From the NCBI GenBank assembly GCA_036927565.1, contig JAYESD010000009.1:156634929-156698928 (forward strand): a DNA stretch of 64,000 nucleotides, given 5' to 3'. The position numbers and the translations under genes are program-made. Below the pieces are notes generated by a model. The model was not told the DNA's origin and did no database searches. It saw nothing but the letters and a program-made list of their open reading frames with translations. Source of the stretch: Tuctoria greenei (taxonomy: Eukaryota > Streptophyta > Magnoliopsida > Poales > Poaceae). Below, piece after piece: positions 1 through 10,286 of the stretch. How positions within the stretch are numbered: position 1 is the first letter of the stretch; each line of letters begins with the position of its first letter.

Positions 1-1
1 T

Positions 2-1303
2 CCTTCGCTCGGACACCCCATTCCATTGAGGCGTTCCAGGTGGAGTCAATTGTGGAACAATTCCACATTGTTTCAAATGATCATAAAATTCATGGCTCAA
101 ATATTCACCCCCACGATCAGATCGTAGAAATTTGATTGTCTTGCCCAATTGATTCTGTACTTCATTCTGAAATTCTTTGAACTTTTCAAAGGATTCAGAC
201 TTGTGCCTCATTAGGTAGACATAACCATATCTACTAAAGTCATCGGTAAATGTGATGAAGTACTGAAAACCACCTCTGGCAATTGAACTCGTTGGTCCAC
301 ATACATCTGTGTGTATAAGTCCCAACAAGTCAGTCGCCCTCTCACTTTGACCAGAGAAGGGTGCTTTGGTCATCTTCCCAAACAAACAAGATTCGCATGT
401 GTCAAGTGATTCAAAATCAAATGAGCTTAGTAAACCATCTTTATGGAGTTTTTCAATGCGTTTCTCATTTATATGACCTAAGCGACAATGCCAAATAAAA
501 GTGGGACTTAGATCATTATGACGAGCCCTTTTGGTATTAATGTTACAAACAGTTTTATCCTCAAGATCAAGAACATATAATCCATTCACCAATGGACATT
601 GAGCATAGAAAATATTATTGTAGTAAATAGAACAACATTTGTTCTTTATTACAATCTCATAACCATCAACTTCTTCTAAACACGAAGAAGAGATAATGTT
701 CTTGCTCAAAGTAGGAATGCAATAACAATTATTCAATTCCAAAACTAATCCTGAGGGTAATGACAAGTGGTAAGTTCCGACAGCTATGACCGCAACCTTT
801 GCTCCATTGCCAACACGAACATCCAACTCGCCTTTTGCAAATCTTCTAGTCTCACTTAGACCTTGCAATGATTTGCAAGTGTGAATCATCGATCCGGTAT
901 CAAATACCCATGATTCACTAGAAGATAATGCAATGTTAATTTCTATAACATTTATACCTGAAGCGGAAGTCTCACTTCCCTTCTTCTTCTTCATATCCTC
1001 CAAGTACTTCTTGCAGTTCCTAGACCAGTGTCCCTTACCATGACAGTGAAAGCATTCATCATCAGGAGAAGGGCCAGATTTGCCCTTTGGCTTAGACTTT
1101 GAGCTTGAGGGCTCATCGGGAACCTTTCCCTTGCCTTTGCCTTTAGGATGCGTCACACACTTCCTCTTTTTATTCTCCTTTTGTACCATCATCACATGAG
1201 TGGCATTTTTCTTAATGCTTTCTTCGGCTGTTTTAAGCATCTCATGCAATTCAGCCAAAGTTTTCTCCATGCCATTCATTTGAAAATTCAATATGAATGG
1301 CTC
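2..1303 (-). pseudogene. copia 1 gag C-terminus, protease and integrase (partial, behind a premature stop)
   Basis: Downstream of the TAA at 1304 the same frame stays open to the window edge. In order it shows the zinc knuckle CFHCHGKGHWSRNC (about 1010-1055), a lysine-rich linker, the aspartic protease start FDTGSMIHTC (about 870-910), the GAG-pre-integrase block with RLGHINEKRIEKL (about 440-490), and the integrase core with DDFSRYGYV (about 220) and RSDRGGEY (about 110). It ends in PQWNGVSE at base 8. These proteins mature the particle and insert the cDNA. Expression would require readthrough of the stop. Reverse transcriptase and RNase H lie beyond the window. Confidence 0.8.
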
Positions 1304-1816
1304 TTAGCTCGGTGGGAGTGACTGGAGAACAACGTCAATAGCCAGATCATCCTTGAGTTCAGAACCAAGTTTGCCCAAAGTTTCAATGTAACCAATCATC
1401 TTGATTACATGAGGGCTGACCGGGCTACCCTCCGCCAGCTTGCATGAGAACAAGGACTTTGAGATATTGTATCTTTCAGCTCTTGCTTGATTCTCAAACA
1501 TTCCACGCAGTCCCTCAATCATAGAATAAGCATCTGTATGCTCATACTGTTTTTGCAGATCAGGGGACATAGTGGCAAGCATGAGGCAGCTTACATTAAG
1601 CGCATCATCGCAGTGCTTCATATAAGCTCTACGTGCTGCATTAGTTGCATCAGCTGGGAGGTCATCAGGGTAAGGCTGCAGAAGAACGTACTCGGTTTTC
1701 TCTTGCCTGAGAACGATTCTCAGGTTGCGGTACCAATCGATAAAGTTAGCTCCATTGAGCTTTTCCTTTTCAAGCACAGATCGCAAATTGAAACCGGAAT
1801 TGTTACTAGCAGACAT
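1304..1816 (-). CDS. copia 1 gag polyprotein, N-terminal part
   Basis: A 170-codon frame starts at the ATG at 1816, the first ATG after the leader. It holds a copia gag (UBN2/Retrotran_gag type) domain: an opening LNGANFIDWYRNLRIVL block typical of copia gag, then the helical capsid region ending in LQSLPPS. Gag forms the virus-like particle that packages element RNA. The frame ends at TAA 1304-1306, but coding similarity continues in the same frame downstream. The stop is therefore a nonsense change rather than the natural end of gag. Confidence 0.85.
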   Translation of the reverse strand: MSASNNSGFNLRSVLEKEKLNGANFIDWYRNLRIVLRQEKTEYVLLQPYPDDLPADATNAARRAYMKHCDDALNVSCLMLATMSPDLQKQYEHTDAYSMIEGLRGMFENQARAERYNISKSLFSCKLAEGSPVSPHVIKMIGYIETLGKLGSELKDDLAIDVVLQSLPPS

Positions 1817-3214
1817 GATCTACAATACAAAATAAATATGCAAGGTTTAGCACTATGTTATGTATCAATCTTCTATTAACAGTTTAATAAAAGATATTAC
1901 CACTATATTATCATCGTCTTCCCTCTAACGATATATAGTGGTTCAAGATCCATATTCACTAATTCCTAGTGAGCTTTGGCTTCACGGCTAGGAAAATAGT
2001 GACATAGGTAAACAACAATTGTTAATCATATCCCTATATGACTCTTGTTTGTTGGGTGACATCCAATGCCCCGGCTCCCAACTCTATGCCATAAAGCCCA
2101 AAACCGTTTTGATAGCTTTGTTGAGTAAACTAACACTATGCATGTGAATGTCCAACATTCACCCTATGAATTATGATAGATGATGGTACTTTGCTTTGGC
2201 AAACCTACCACACAACGATCAAAATAACATAGGTGCAGCTATTGGTAAATGGCATCAAATGCTCAACTTTTTTTGAGGGAAGCTATTCTATCATGACAAA
2301 ACATCCACCATATGAAGAGCATGAAAATAAAGTAATAAGCATCATAGGCATATGATAATATCACATTGTGAATAGTATGGCCTTTAGAATCATAATGGTC
2401 TCCATCGCCATGGTTCCATTAAGATCTGAGCTGCCATGCCTCCCTTCTTGTGGTGATCTCAATCTCCACCATGCTTGAGGACATCTCCATGATAATAAAA
2501 GAAGCTAATACAACTAATAGCTATCAAATAAATTACAAGAGAGATCAAGCATCACACGTCGACACGCAGGTCGTTATACAATTATGTGACAACCTTAACC
2601 CGGTTGTGTTAATTTTGCAGCACGCAGGCCGCACGAATATTACACACAGATTATCACATCACATTAGGCCATACCATTCACATCATTCCCTGCAAAATGA
2701 GTTAAGCGTAGAACGGTTTCTAGCGCAAAACGATATTATGTAATCGCTATAGCAGACAGCAAAACGGCGGTCCCGCTAGCCGATTAGCGGGCGGGGGTCG
2801 ACGGGGGAGCCGCCTCCCGCGGGTTTCAGGGCAGCGCCCTGAACACCAAACGGAATTACATAGATCACATCTATGAAATCACTATGAAAATCTCATCGGA
2901 TTGATCAAATCACCCCGAATCCGAGACATTCAGAATGTCTCAAATTTTCAATGTGATCGGTTATTCATGAGTAGATCGCGACTCATGACCGTGGTCTGTT
3001 GGCTCAATCTGTTAGCTATGTACGCGATTAGTCCCGATGGTGATTCCAGCCGGTAGGGACAGGTTGCGCACACAGCAGAGAAGGAGCACGAACTGACGCT
3101 TTAGTCATATACGATCGCAATCTACTCTAACCAATTCCAAACCCCAAAAACCGTGCGAAAAATTCATCGTATGAACATGTCTGCAGTAGATCCAGACCAA
3201 AAACTACGCAAATC
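1817..3214 (-). other. Untranslated leader of copia 1
   Basis: About 1.4 kb separates the primer site from the gag start. No convincing gene is present on either strand. Bases 2755-2850 are strongly GC-rich with short inverted repeats (for example cagggcagcgccctg), which could fold in the leader RNA. The rest is AT-rich. Confidence 0.6.
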
Positions 3215-3228
3215 GGCTCTAATGCCAC
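3215..3228 (-). other. Primer-binding site of copia 1
   Basis: The minus strand reads GTGGCATTAGAGCC directly after the LTR. It resembles TGGTATCAGAGCC, the complement of the 3' end of plant initiator tRNA-Met, with two transitions. Confidence 0.7.
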
Positions 3229-3735
3229 TGTTAGTAAATCAGCGGTAAGCTACTCTAGCAACTCTACCGCATCACCCAGGAAACATGCGAGTACAGAGGT
3301 CATGGATCGTTACCACTAGACGCGCAGCGCAGCGGAACGTTGATGCGCGTCGGTGTAAGGGAAGTAGACGATCTCGTTCGTCTTCTCCTCGTCCTCGTCA
3401 CAGCAGCAGGTAGACGATCACGATCGTCATAGCCGATCAGCGCAGCAGTAGCAGCAACGCCTCCACGGAGTCCACACGTACGGAGAGGAACGCCGTGCAC
3501 CGGTGTGCTAGCACCGCGTGCGCGGTAAGGGTCTCGGCGTGAGGCCTGCGAGGGGTGGCGGCTAGGGCTGTCACCTGGTGGGATGATTAACCCCTAACCC
3601 TACCTCTCATATTTATAGGCGTACTAATGGGCTTTTAGGTCGCAGGCCCATTAGTACCCTAATTGCTTATGGATCAAATATCCAATAGACCTGAACCCGA
3701 ATTGTTATGATTGCCTCTTGGGCACATCACCAACA
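3229..3735 (-). repeat. 5' LTR of copia 1 (507 bp)
   Basis: On the minus strand the LTR begins TGTTGGTGATGTGCCCAAG and ends with CA-type termini (TG...CA) next to a tRNA-Met-like primer site. The partner 3' LTR is outside the window, so the boundary is set by the TG/CA ends, the adjacent primer site and the abrupt change to LINE sequence at 3736. A TATA-like box lies inside at 3609-3618. Confidence 0.85.
3609..3618 (-). promoter_or_regulatory. TATA-like box in copia 1 LTR
   Basis: The minus strand reads TATAAATATG about 117 bases into the LTR, a normal place for the U3 promoter that drives the genomic transcript. Inferred from position and sequence only. Confidence 0.6.
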
Positions 3736-4901
3736 GGAAGGCATCTTGAATATGGTCATGAAAAAAGTACGCATAGTGGTGAGAACCGATTTAACAAGTA
3801 GCTCTAGTCCCGAGTAAGATAGAAGATTTTTCTTCCAGCCCGAAAGTATGAGAGCAATCTTTTGCACCATAGGCTGAATGACAGTTTTAAGCAAATTTCA
3901 ATAGTGCAACGGGAGACCCAAATATTTACAAGGGAAGGAAGACAAGCGGTTGGAGGATCCCAACAGCTGTTGCAGATCTGCTTCTGAATACCGAATCGGG
4001 AAAAATTTTGTTTTATTCATGTTCATGTTTAGACACGTTGCTTGACTAAATATGTGGATGAGGAATCTTGTAGTCAGCCAATCAGAAGCAGAAGGTTTGA
4101 TAAATATAGCAGCATCGTCTGCATATAAAGAGACTCAAAAGCGATCAGTGAGGCATGGAAGAGGAGAGAGCACACCATTCTGATGCGCTAACTGAAAAGG
4201 CTTGATTAACGGCTCCATCGCGAGTAGGAAAATCATTGGAGACAAGGGGTCCCCTTGATGGACTCCTCTGGCATGTGTGATTCTTGAACCAGGCTCCCCA
4301 ATTAAGCAAGAATGAGGATGATGATGTCCCCCGAATCGCTGCGATCCATTCTCTCCATTTGTCGCCAAAGCCAATGAATTTCATAATGTCAAGCATAAAG
4401 GACCAGTTCACTATATCGAATGCTTTGGAAATATCCAATTTAATTAACAATGCCGACACCCACTTCCTATGAAGATCCTGCACAACTTGCTGAACAAATA
4501 TAAAATTGTCTTGTATGCACCTCTTTTTGATGAATACGTTTTGATGCACGGAGATGATTTTATCCAGCTCCGGGGCTAGTCTATTAGCCAGGACTTTGAA
4601 GATGACCATCGCAAAAATATGGATTAGACTTATAGGTCTGAAATCTGAGATCAACCTAGGGGCTGGTATTTTGGGGATGAGGACCACAAATGCATTGTTC
4701 AGCGAACTTAGCCCTTGCCGATTGGAGTTACAGAACTGGTCCACTGTTGCCATAAAATCATTTTTGATAATGGCCCAGCAGGAGGAGAGGAAGCGCCCAT
4801 AAAGCCATCCGGTCCGGGTGTTTTGGCCTTTGGCATCTCATTGATGACTTTGGTTACTTCTTCTTTGGAGAAAGGTTGGTCCAGATGCTGTAAATCCCTC
4901 C
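3736..4901 (-). pseudogene. LINE 1 reverse transcriptase remnant
   Basis: On the minus strand, RT blocks appear in order: PDGFMGAFL (about 4790), NNAFVVLIPK with SDFRPISLI (about 4640-4690), IKLDISKAFDIVNW (about 4420-4460), GTSSSSFLLN (about 4310), then in another frame GVHQGDPLSPMIFLLAMEPL (about 4205-4265), and after an in-frame stop near 4137 YADDAAIF (about 4115), the catalytic motif. There is at least one frameshift near 4280. RT would copy LINE RNA at a nicked target; this copy cannot make a full protein. Confidence 0.8.
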
Positions 4902-4909
4902 TTTGCCAG

Positions 4910-5706
4910 CAGGGCCGGGCTTAGGGGCGTGCAGCCTGTGCCGCTGCACAGGGCCCCCATTTTTTAGGGGCCCCGCTCATGCAATATACAGACTTTCTCT
5001 AATAGTGTATCAGCGAACGTCATTTCCGGATTGAATGCATGAGAAATCGAGAAACTGGATTTTAAGCTAGCCGCTCGTCCCGCCAGCAACAAGCCATGCC
5101 GGCCGTCTTCCACGCTGCCTCGCCCATGGAGCCGTGCGTCGTGCCTCCTAGAATCGGCCACGCACTCGCGACCGCAGCATTGCCTCCAGCTGGAACCAAA
5201 AGCTGAACTTGTTGTCAGATAGCAGTCCATGTGGCCGAGTTCGAGCAGGCAATGGCCGTGCAACATGTGAGGCCGAGCTTCAGTTCCATATAAGAAGATG
5301 AATTAACGATTGCCTCTTTTGATTTGATGCTTGACAATTTGCAAAAAAAAAACGTTTCAAATATTGTTTTCAGAAACTAGTCATTTAGGTAACCTACTAG
5401 ATGGATATAATAAAAAATAAAAATGCATTTCAGTCTTCTAGTAAGCAAACAAATAATATATTCAGATAAACAATAATGAATCTAAGAGACAACTATAATT
5501 TTTTATATATTCTATTGTTATGTACTCCCTTCGTATCATCACTTTGTAGTTCAGAAATGAACTACAAAGCGACAAATTTCTAAAGATTGAGAGTACAATA
5601 TTATTATGATACATATATTGTTATAGATTTAGTTCTAATTTTCTATAAAGATAAGCCCCATTTTAATATTTCGTACAGGGCCTCTAATTTTAGCGGCTCG
5701 GCCCTG
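4910..5706. mobile_element. Non-autonomous hAT-type DNA transposon (797 bp)
   Basis: The element starts cagggccgggc and ends gctcggccctg, an 11-bp terminal inverted repeat with one mismatch. It is flanked by a perfect 8-bp direct duplication, tttgccag (4902-4909 and 5707-5714), the hAT-superfamily hallmark. It lies inside LINE 1 and removing it restores the LINE. No transposase is present; the minus-strand open frame at 4964-5266 has no recognisable domain. Internal AT-rich sequence carries a smaller MITE at 5525-5593. Confidence 0.92.
5525..5593. mobile_element. Small palindromic Stowaway-like MITE (copy A, degenerate)
   Basis: It starts CTCCCTTCGT, ends ..GAGAG and is flanked by TA (5523-5524 and 5594-5595). 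The core ctttgtagttca(g)aaatgaactacaaag is nearly palindromic and matches copies at 20655-20731 and 21362-21441. TA target and CTCCCT ends fit Tc1/mariner (Stowaway) MITEs. Confidence 0.75.
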
Positions 5707-5714
5707 TTTGCCAG

Positions 5715-5984
5715 CCTAATTGAGCGTGGTTGAGACTAAGAGATCTAGGGTGGTGTGTTCCTAGTTGCCTCCAAGTGTTGGAAGATGGCCTCATGTTTAT
5801 CAGGTTGAGAGAAGACCACTCTGTTTTGAGCTTCCAAGGGCTGGATGAAGTTAATTTTCCTTCGCGAGCTAGCCATACTGTGGAAAAATTTGGTGTTTGT
5901 GTCCCTTTTACGGATCCAAGTAAGTCTAGACAGCTGCTTGGCCCGCGACTTTTCTATCACAGCCAGTCCAAGAATCCCATGAAT
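5715..5984 (-). pseudogene. LINE 1 linker upstream of the RT domain
   Basis: The minus strand reads SRLTWIRKRDTNTKFFHS followed by ASSRRKINFIQPL, the conserved block just before the RT in plant L1 elements (usually R.W...GD.NTKFFH). It joins the RT remnant across the hAT insertion. A longer open frame reaching into the MULE terminal repeat (to 6215) is chance. Confidence 0.75.
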
Positions 5985-6048
5985 GAGAGATGGTGCAACA
6001 TTATCATCGGCCCCATCGTCTAGTTCTAAATCAGCACCACTGTTTGGG
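5985..6048 (+). repeat. Duplicated segment, copy 1, left piece
   Basis: It starts gagagatggtgcaacattat and matches 21029-21085. The segment continues at 10287 on the far side of the MULE. Function unknown; no credible ORF seen. Confidence 0.75.
6040..6048. repeat. 9-bp target duplication of the MULE, left copy
   Basis: The sequence ctgtttggg here and at 10287-10295 is identical and abuts both ends of the 4238-bp element. Nine base pairs is the Mutator-superfamily target size. Confidence 0.9.
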
Positions 6049-6250
6049 GGAGGCAAATATTCTGCGGCAGTGCCGCACCGCATGCCGCATACGCTCCTGC
6101 GCTGGCTGCCGTCGGTTGCGCTGCCGCACGAACCACAGAAATATCGATAGACACCCAGCTCGGCTTGTTTCCTCCCCGCACTCGGCTCGTTTGCCGCGAC
6201 GCTCGGCTCGCCCATCGTTTCGGTTGCACTTCCGCGATTACAGTTTCTTT
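6049..6250. repeat. MULE terminal inverted repeat, left
   Basis: High-identity inverted partner of 10077-10286. It includes the CpG-rich stretch with gcgctgccgcacgaa and atatcgatagacaccc. The inner boundary is approximate. Confidence 0.88.
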
Positions 6251-6912
6251 CCCCGATAGTTGTGATTTCTTTCTCTCGACATTGATTCAGAGAATATTCT
6301 AGTGAACAGCTCCATGCTTCCTTCCCGACGAGGGACGTTGGCGCGTTTTGGTATTGCGCCTTCTATGCTACTGTAACGAAACTGCCTTTCTTTGGCACCG
6401 TAATGAAACTGCCTGATGCAGGAAAATCGGTGGTAGCGATGATGAGGGACGTGGATGATTTTTGAGTTTGGTTTTTTGTTCACTCGAACATGGAGCTGTT
6501 GCTATTAATTACAGGGCATACGATTCACCAGCACAAAACTGTATGGAGTTACATACAGATACATTTCAGTACCTGGGAGAAATTATTTCTTTTGCCAACC
6601 ATTCTGAAATATGGAACAACAATTCAATCATGTTATTAGTCAAGATAATTTAAGCCTGCTAGGGATGATGGCTTTACAGGACAATCATCCAGAGACTAAA
6701 CTAAATAGTACTACAAATGAACTAGGCAATGAAAAAGCTCAGTACAACCACAAATGAAATACGTCCAATAGCGATCACTGTAGAGACTGAACAAACAACA
6801 TGTAGTACTTTGAATGAAGTTGGTTTACAAGGCCATCGTCAAGGCTACTAACAACCTGACAAACAGTTTTCCACATTGAAGTATAACGCACACAGACATC
6901 CGGGTTTCTCCA

Positions 6913-9905
6913 TCAGAAGGGCAATCCATTGCACGTGACACTATCTTGATGTGTATCATCATCGAAATTTAATTTACGTGCAGTTTCATCGTCTTGTTGA
7001 TGACCAAACAGAAGACTTGTATATTCTCCTTCCATCATATTAGGACTGGTGTTCGAAAAATTGAGCAACATATTAGAGTGAAAACTTGGTACTGCCATGT
7101 TGGGAAAACTATTGTCTCTAACGTTACTCGATTCTTCGCCTGCAAATTAGATATATGAAAAATAGTCAAGTTATTTGTGCCAACACGAACAATTAAAAAA
7201 TAATGATACGTTGAAATAGTAGGCAATACCTTTTTTCCGTTTATTCCTTTTTTTGCTCTCTTTGTTCTTTTCAAGTACACTTTTTTTTTTCTTTTTTTTT
7301 GGACCTTTAATCACTGGAAGAATTTTGAATGAGATTCTACCCTTTACAATATTAGTGTCAATTTCTTGAACAGTTGCTGAAACCTCAGAATCAGTAGTAG
7401 CTCTTTTTGATAGAGACTTATCTGCCTGTAGATCTAACTTATCAACAGCTCTATCAAGTTCTTCTAAAAGTTCCTTTGACCTAGTGCACTTAAGTGCAAC
7501 AGAAGTTGCCTTTCGGGAGATCCGTGCAACATGTGTCTTCAACGATTCTTTATCACCTGTAACTTTATCAATGTGATAGCCTCTTTTTGCATATTTGGTC
7601 CACCTGTTTAGAATGTACGCATCTGGAAAATCGAAAACTTCATTGATGTTTAGCACACGAAGAGCATGCTTGCACAATATACATATAGTCCAAATAAAAA
7701 TTGTAAAAATTTTCAATGCATGAAAATGAACTAGTAATCAATTATTTGTGCATACCAATACATTCGTACTTCTTGCAATAACACAAAATATTTTGTTCTT
7801 CAGAGTTGAAGATGACAATTGCTTCATCTTGATGTTCCATAGGCATAACATTATATGTCCTCATCACTCCTTCAGTTTGTATCAACTTACAAGAGACATA
7901 AAAATGTGCTTTAAATTCATCCTCAAAATCTAAAAAATCTTTCTTGTATACATATGCGCAAATTTAAAAAATAAATAAATATATTTTACAGCCAAATACG
8001 AAAACTATTATTTAAATTTCTACTCAAATACAAAAAAACATGTCTTATTCATACCTTTGCAGCGGTTTTTAGCATTGGCATATGTTGGATATATGTAACC
8101 GGTTCAGTGCGGCGTGATTTGAAGTCTTCATCTAACTTATTTTCTCGAAGACTTGCTGCACACATATCATATTCTTCTAGCAGTTCTGAAATTCCAAGTT
8201 TTCTTCGAAAGCGCTTCTTGAAAACATTATTCATATCTTCACTTCTTTGAGTTGTTGTCATGTCAGATGTAAAAGAATCACGATACACCACAACCCAATG
8301 TTCTCGTAGGTTGTACAAATTTGCAACCATAAGTTTCCTTCAAGTTTATATTGTATCAATAATTTCTTCCATAACTCAATGAAACGTGTCACTGATCTTT
8401 CCTCATAAACACAACTCTTAAAATCAGGAAGGAAGTTTCTATCATTAGATATAACATGGCCAAGGTGTTTACCTGCATTTTAAAAAAATGTTAACGATAC
8501 AATTATAACATAACAATAAAATGATTATAATAATAAGATAGATGTTTACCTGCATTTTGAAAAATGTGCCACAAACAAAGACGATGTCTTGTGTTCAGAA
8601 ATACAATACTAATTGCCTTTGATATGGCTGCACATTGATCACTGAAAATTGTTCTTGGGTGCTTCCCTAACACGCCCGCTAAAAATATTTTGAATAGCCA
8701 AACAAATGACTCTATTGTCTCATTATATATCAATGCAGCTCCAAATATAATGATTTGCTTGTGATGGTTTGTTCCAAGAATTGGGGCAAAAGGCATCTCA
8801 AATTTGTTTGTTTGAAATGTGGTGTCAAAACACACTGCATCACCAAAACAAGCATAACCCATGATAGATTGACCGTCTGCCCAAAAAAATTTAGCTATGT
8901 GACCACTATCTTTGTCTACTTCTATGGCCAAAAAAAAAGCAGGATCCTCCATCTGTTTATTTTTCAAGTACTCTAACAATGTCTGTGCATCATTAGATGG
9001 TAGATATTTTCTGCGCTGACCGCCAATCTCATTGTTACAATCTACTCTTGAAAACGGTACTTGCTCGGCTCCACCATACATCTTTTTGAAAAAATCATAT
9101 ACCTGTCCTGGCTTCTGCTTCTCATATTTGATTGGTTAATAATTTATCTGCCTCTATGACACATCTTTGTGATCGTAATTTATGCACTTTATTTGGACTA
9201 GCTAGGTAATGATTATGATCAAGTATGACCTTTTGGACCGTCCAAACCCCACTTTGACTTACACTGAATTGAATGCATACTTTGCAATTTGTCCTAGTAA
9301 TTGTATTTTGTTTTAAGGTTTCATGCACTGAGTGAGAACCTCGTATTCCCTCATTGCTGCAAACTAGTCGCTTCATATAAAGAGATCTATCTGGCCTATA
9401 TCTTGTGGTGCCTTTTCTGATACTAAAACCAATATATCTGACATAAGAGTTGTACATATCATATGCATTATTCTCTGATTGAAAAGCTCATGCCTATTTC
9501 AAGATCAACCGTAGTTTGACCCAAAACATCACTCTCCTACATTGAAAAAGTAGATAGAAACAAACTAAATCTAAACCTTACCCTGAATGATGAGAAAAAA
9601 ATAACAGAAAATTTGTATGGTTATTAACCTTGTGTTTTAATGACTTTGCAGGTGATGGTGATGCCGTAAGGGCTGCTATGCTAACACGATCAGGATCAGA
9701 CAATGCACCGAATAGTGTAGTGTCGAGTGTCTGTAGCATACAAAGAGGAAAAAAATTCTAGATATATCCATAAGAAATACATTCATCAAAAGAGAAGAAT
9801 TACTGGACTCACCTCCATCTCTTGCTTGTCGTCTTGTCTATCAGTACCATGATACGGGGTCACAATTTTTTGATGCAACTCACTCGATTCTTGCAGAGCC
9901 TCCAT
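6913..9905 (-). pseudogene. FAR1-like MULE transposase (multi-exon, frameshifted)
   Basis: The minus-strand gene runs from ATG 9905 (MEALQESSELHQK) to a stop at 6913. In order: short acidic N-terminal exons (9905-9813, ~9731-9630); a FAR1 DNA-binding domain (about 9519-9122; GFSIRKGTTRYR, KVCIQFSVSQSGVW, LDHNHYLASP); the MULE DDE core (about 9081-8550; CFGDAVCFDTTFQTN, SDQCAAISKA, CLWHIFQNA); a C-terminal helical region (8330-8049, LREHWVVVYRDSFTSDMTTTQRSE); a SWIM zinc finger split over exons (CYCKKYEC then CKHALRVLNI, about 7760-7650); and a basic tail. Frameshifts are visible near 9482 (one extra T), near 9122 and near 8340. The family cuts and pastes MULE DNA; FAR1/FHY3 regulators were domesticated from it, but the terminal repeats here show this copy is a transposon. 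Confidence 0.85.
8473..8549 (-). other. 77-bp intron of the MULE transposase bounded by a 16-bp direct repeat
   Basis: The sequence tgtttacctgcatttt occurs at 8466-8481 and 8543-8558. On the coding strand it contains AG/GT at the exact exon-intron and intron-exon junctions, so splicing removes one repeat plus the spacer. The junctions are inferred from frame continuity and GT-AG rules. Confidence 0.6.
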
Positions 9906-10076
9906 CTTCCCGCTGATAGCAGAGGATAGAACAGAACAGAAGTTGCTTCAGCTGGCGACACTGTGACCGCTCTGATGGAAGATGTCGGCAGCGCGACGCT
10001 CTGTAGAAGCAGATCAAATCGTCGGCACGTGGAGATGGAACGGCGTGACGGAAAAAAATTGTTGCGAGTATCGAAG

Positions 10077-10286
10077 AAGGAAACTGTGATCGTGATGAGG
10101 AAGTGCAACTGAAACGACGGGCGAGCCGAGCGTCGTCGCCGCAAACGAGCCGAGTGCGGGGAGGAAACAAGCCGAGCTGGGTGTCTATCGATATTTATGT
10201 GATTCGTGCGGCAGCGCAACCGACGGCATCCAGCGCAGGAGCGCATGCGGCATGCGGTGCGGCACTGCCGCAGAATATTTGCCTCT
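10077..10286. repeat. MULE terminal inverted repeat, right
   Basis: Inverted partner of 6049-6250, with a handful of substitutions and small indels (for example gacgacg against gacg). Confidence 0.88.

Larger units (their letters stand above)
1..3735 (-). mobile_element. Ty1/copia retrotransposon 1, partial (5' half; 3' half beyond window start)
   Basis: Read on the minus strand, the order is LTR (3735-3229), primer-binding site (3228-3215), a long leader, gag (from 1816) and pol running off the window at base 1. Gag and pol share one reading frame: the zinc-knuckle codon at 1052-1054 and the integrase codons at 2-28 are in phase with gag. The only stop I found is TAA at 1304-1306. The element is inserted in LINE 1, whose sequence resumes at 3736. 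The five bases 3736-3740 (ggaag) would be the target duplication, but the other copy is outside the window. Copia is assigned from the domain order with integrase before reverse transcriptase; the lineage is not resolved. Confidence 0.9.
3736..5984 (-). mobile_element. LINE 1 (L1-type non-LTR retrotransposon), decayed, interrupted by a hAT element
   Basis: Minus-strand LINE ORF2 sequence occupies 3736-4909 and resumes at 5707, with the hAT element 4910-5706 between. The 5' edge is near 5984, where similarity stops at the duplicated segment, so the copy looks 5'-truncated. The 3' part continues past 3736 but is separated by copia 1 and lies outside the window. It belongs to the same family as LINE 2 (21514-27669): both contain FIKKRCI.DNF, IKLDISKAFDIVNW and GTSSSSFLLN. 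Confidence 0.85.
6049..10286 (-). mobile_element. Mutator-like element (FAR1/Jittery type) with long terminal inverted repeats, 4238 bp
   Basis: Roughly 200 bp at the left (6049-~6250) matches the reverse complement of the right end (~10077-10286), beginning (g/a)gaggcaaatattctgcgg. The 9-bp duplication ctgtttggg lies outside both ends. Inside is a minus-strand FAR1-like transposase gene (6913-9905). The 3' region between 6250 and 6912 has no gene. A paralogous stretch at 21029-21506 has the unoccupied site. The transposase has frameshifts, so this copy is probably no longer self-mobile, although its ends look usable. Confidence 0.93.

Noticed and set aside
4964..5266. 100-residue minus-strand frame inside the hAT element
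   Set aside because: No similarity to a transposase or other domain; the element is a short non-autonomous derivative.
5745..6215. 156-residue frame joining LINE sequence to upstream Arg/Ala-rich sequence
   Set aside because: The upstream half is the MULE terminal repeat read through by chance; only 5745-5984 is LINE-derived.
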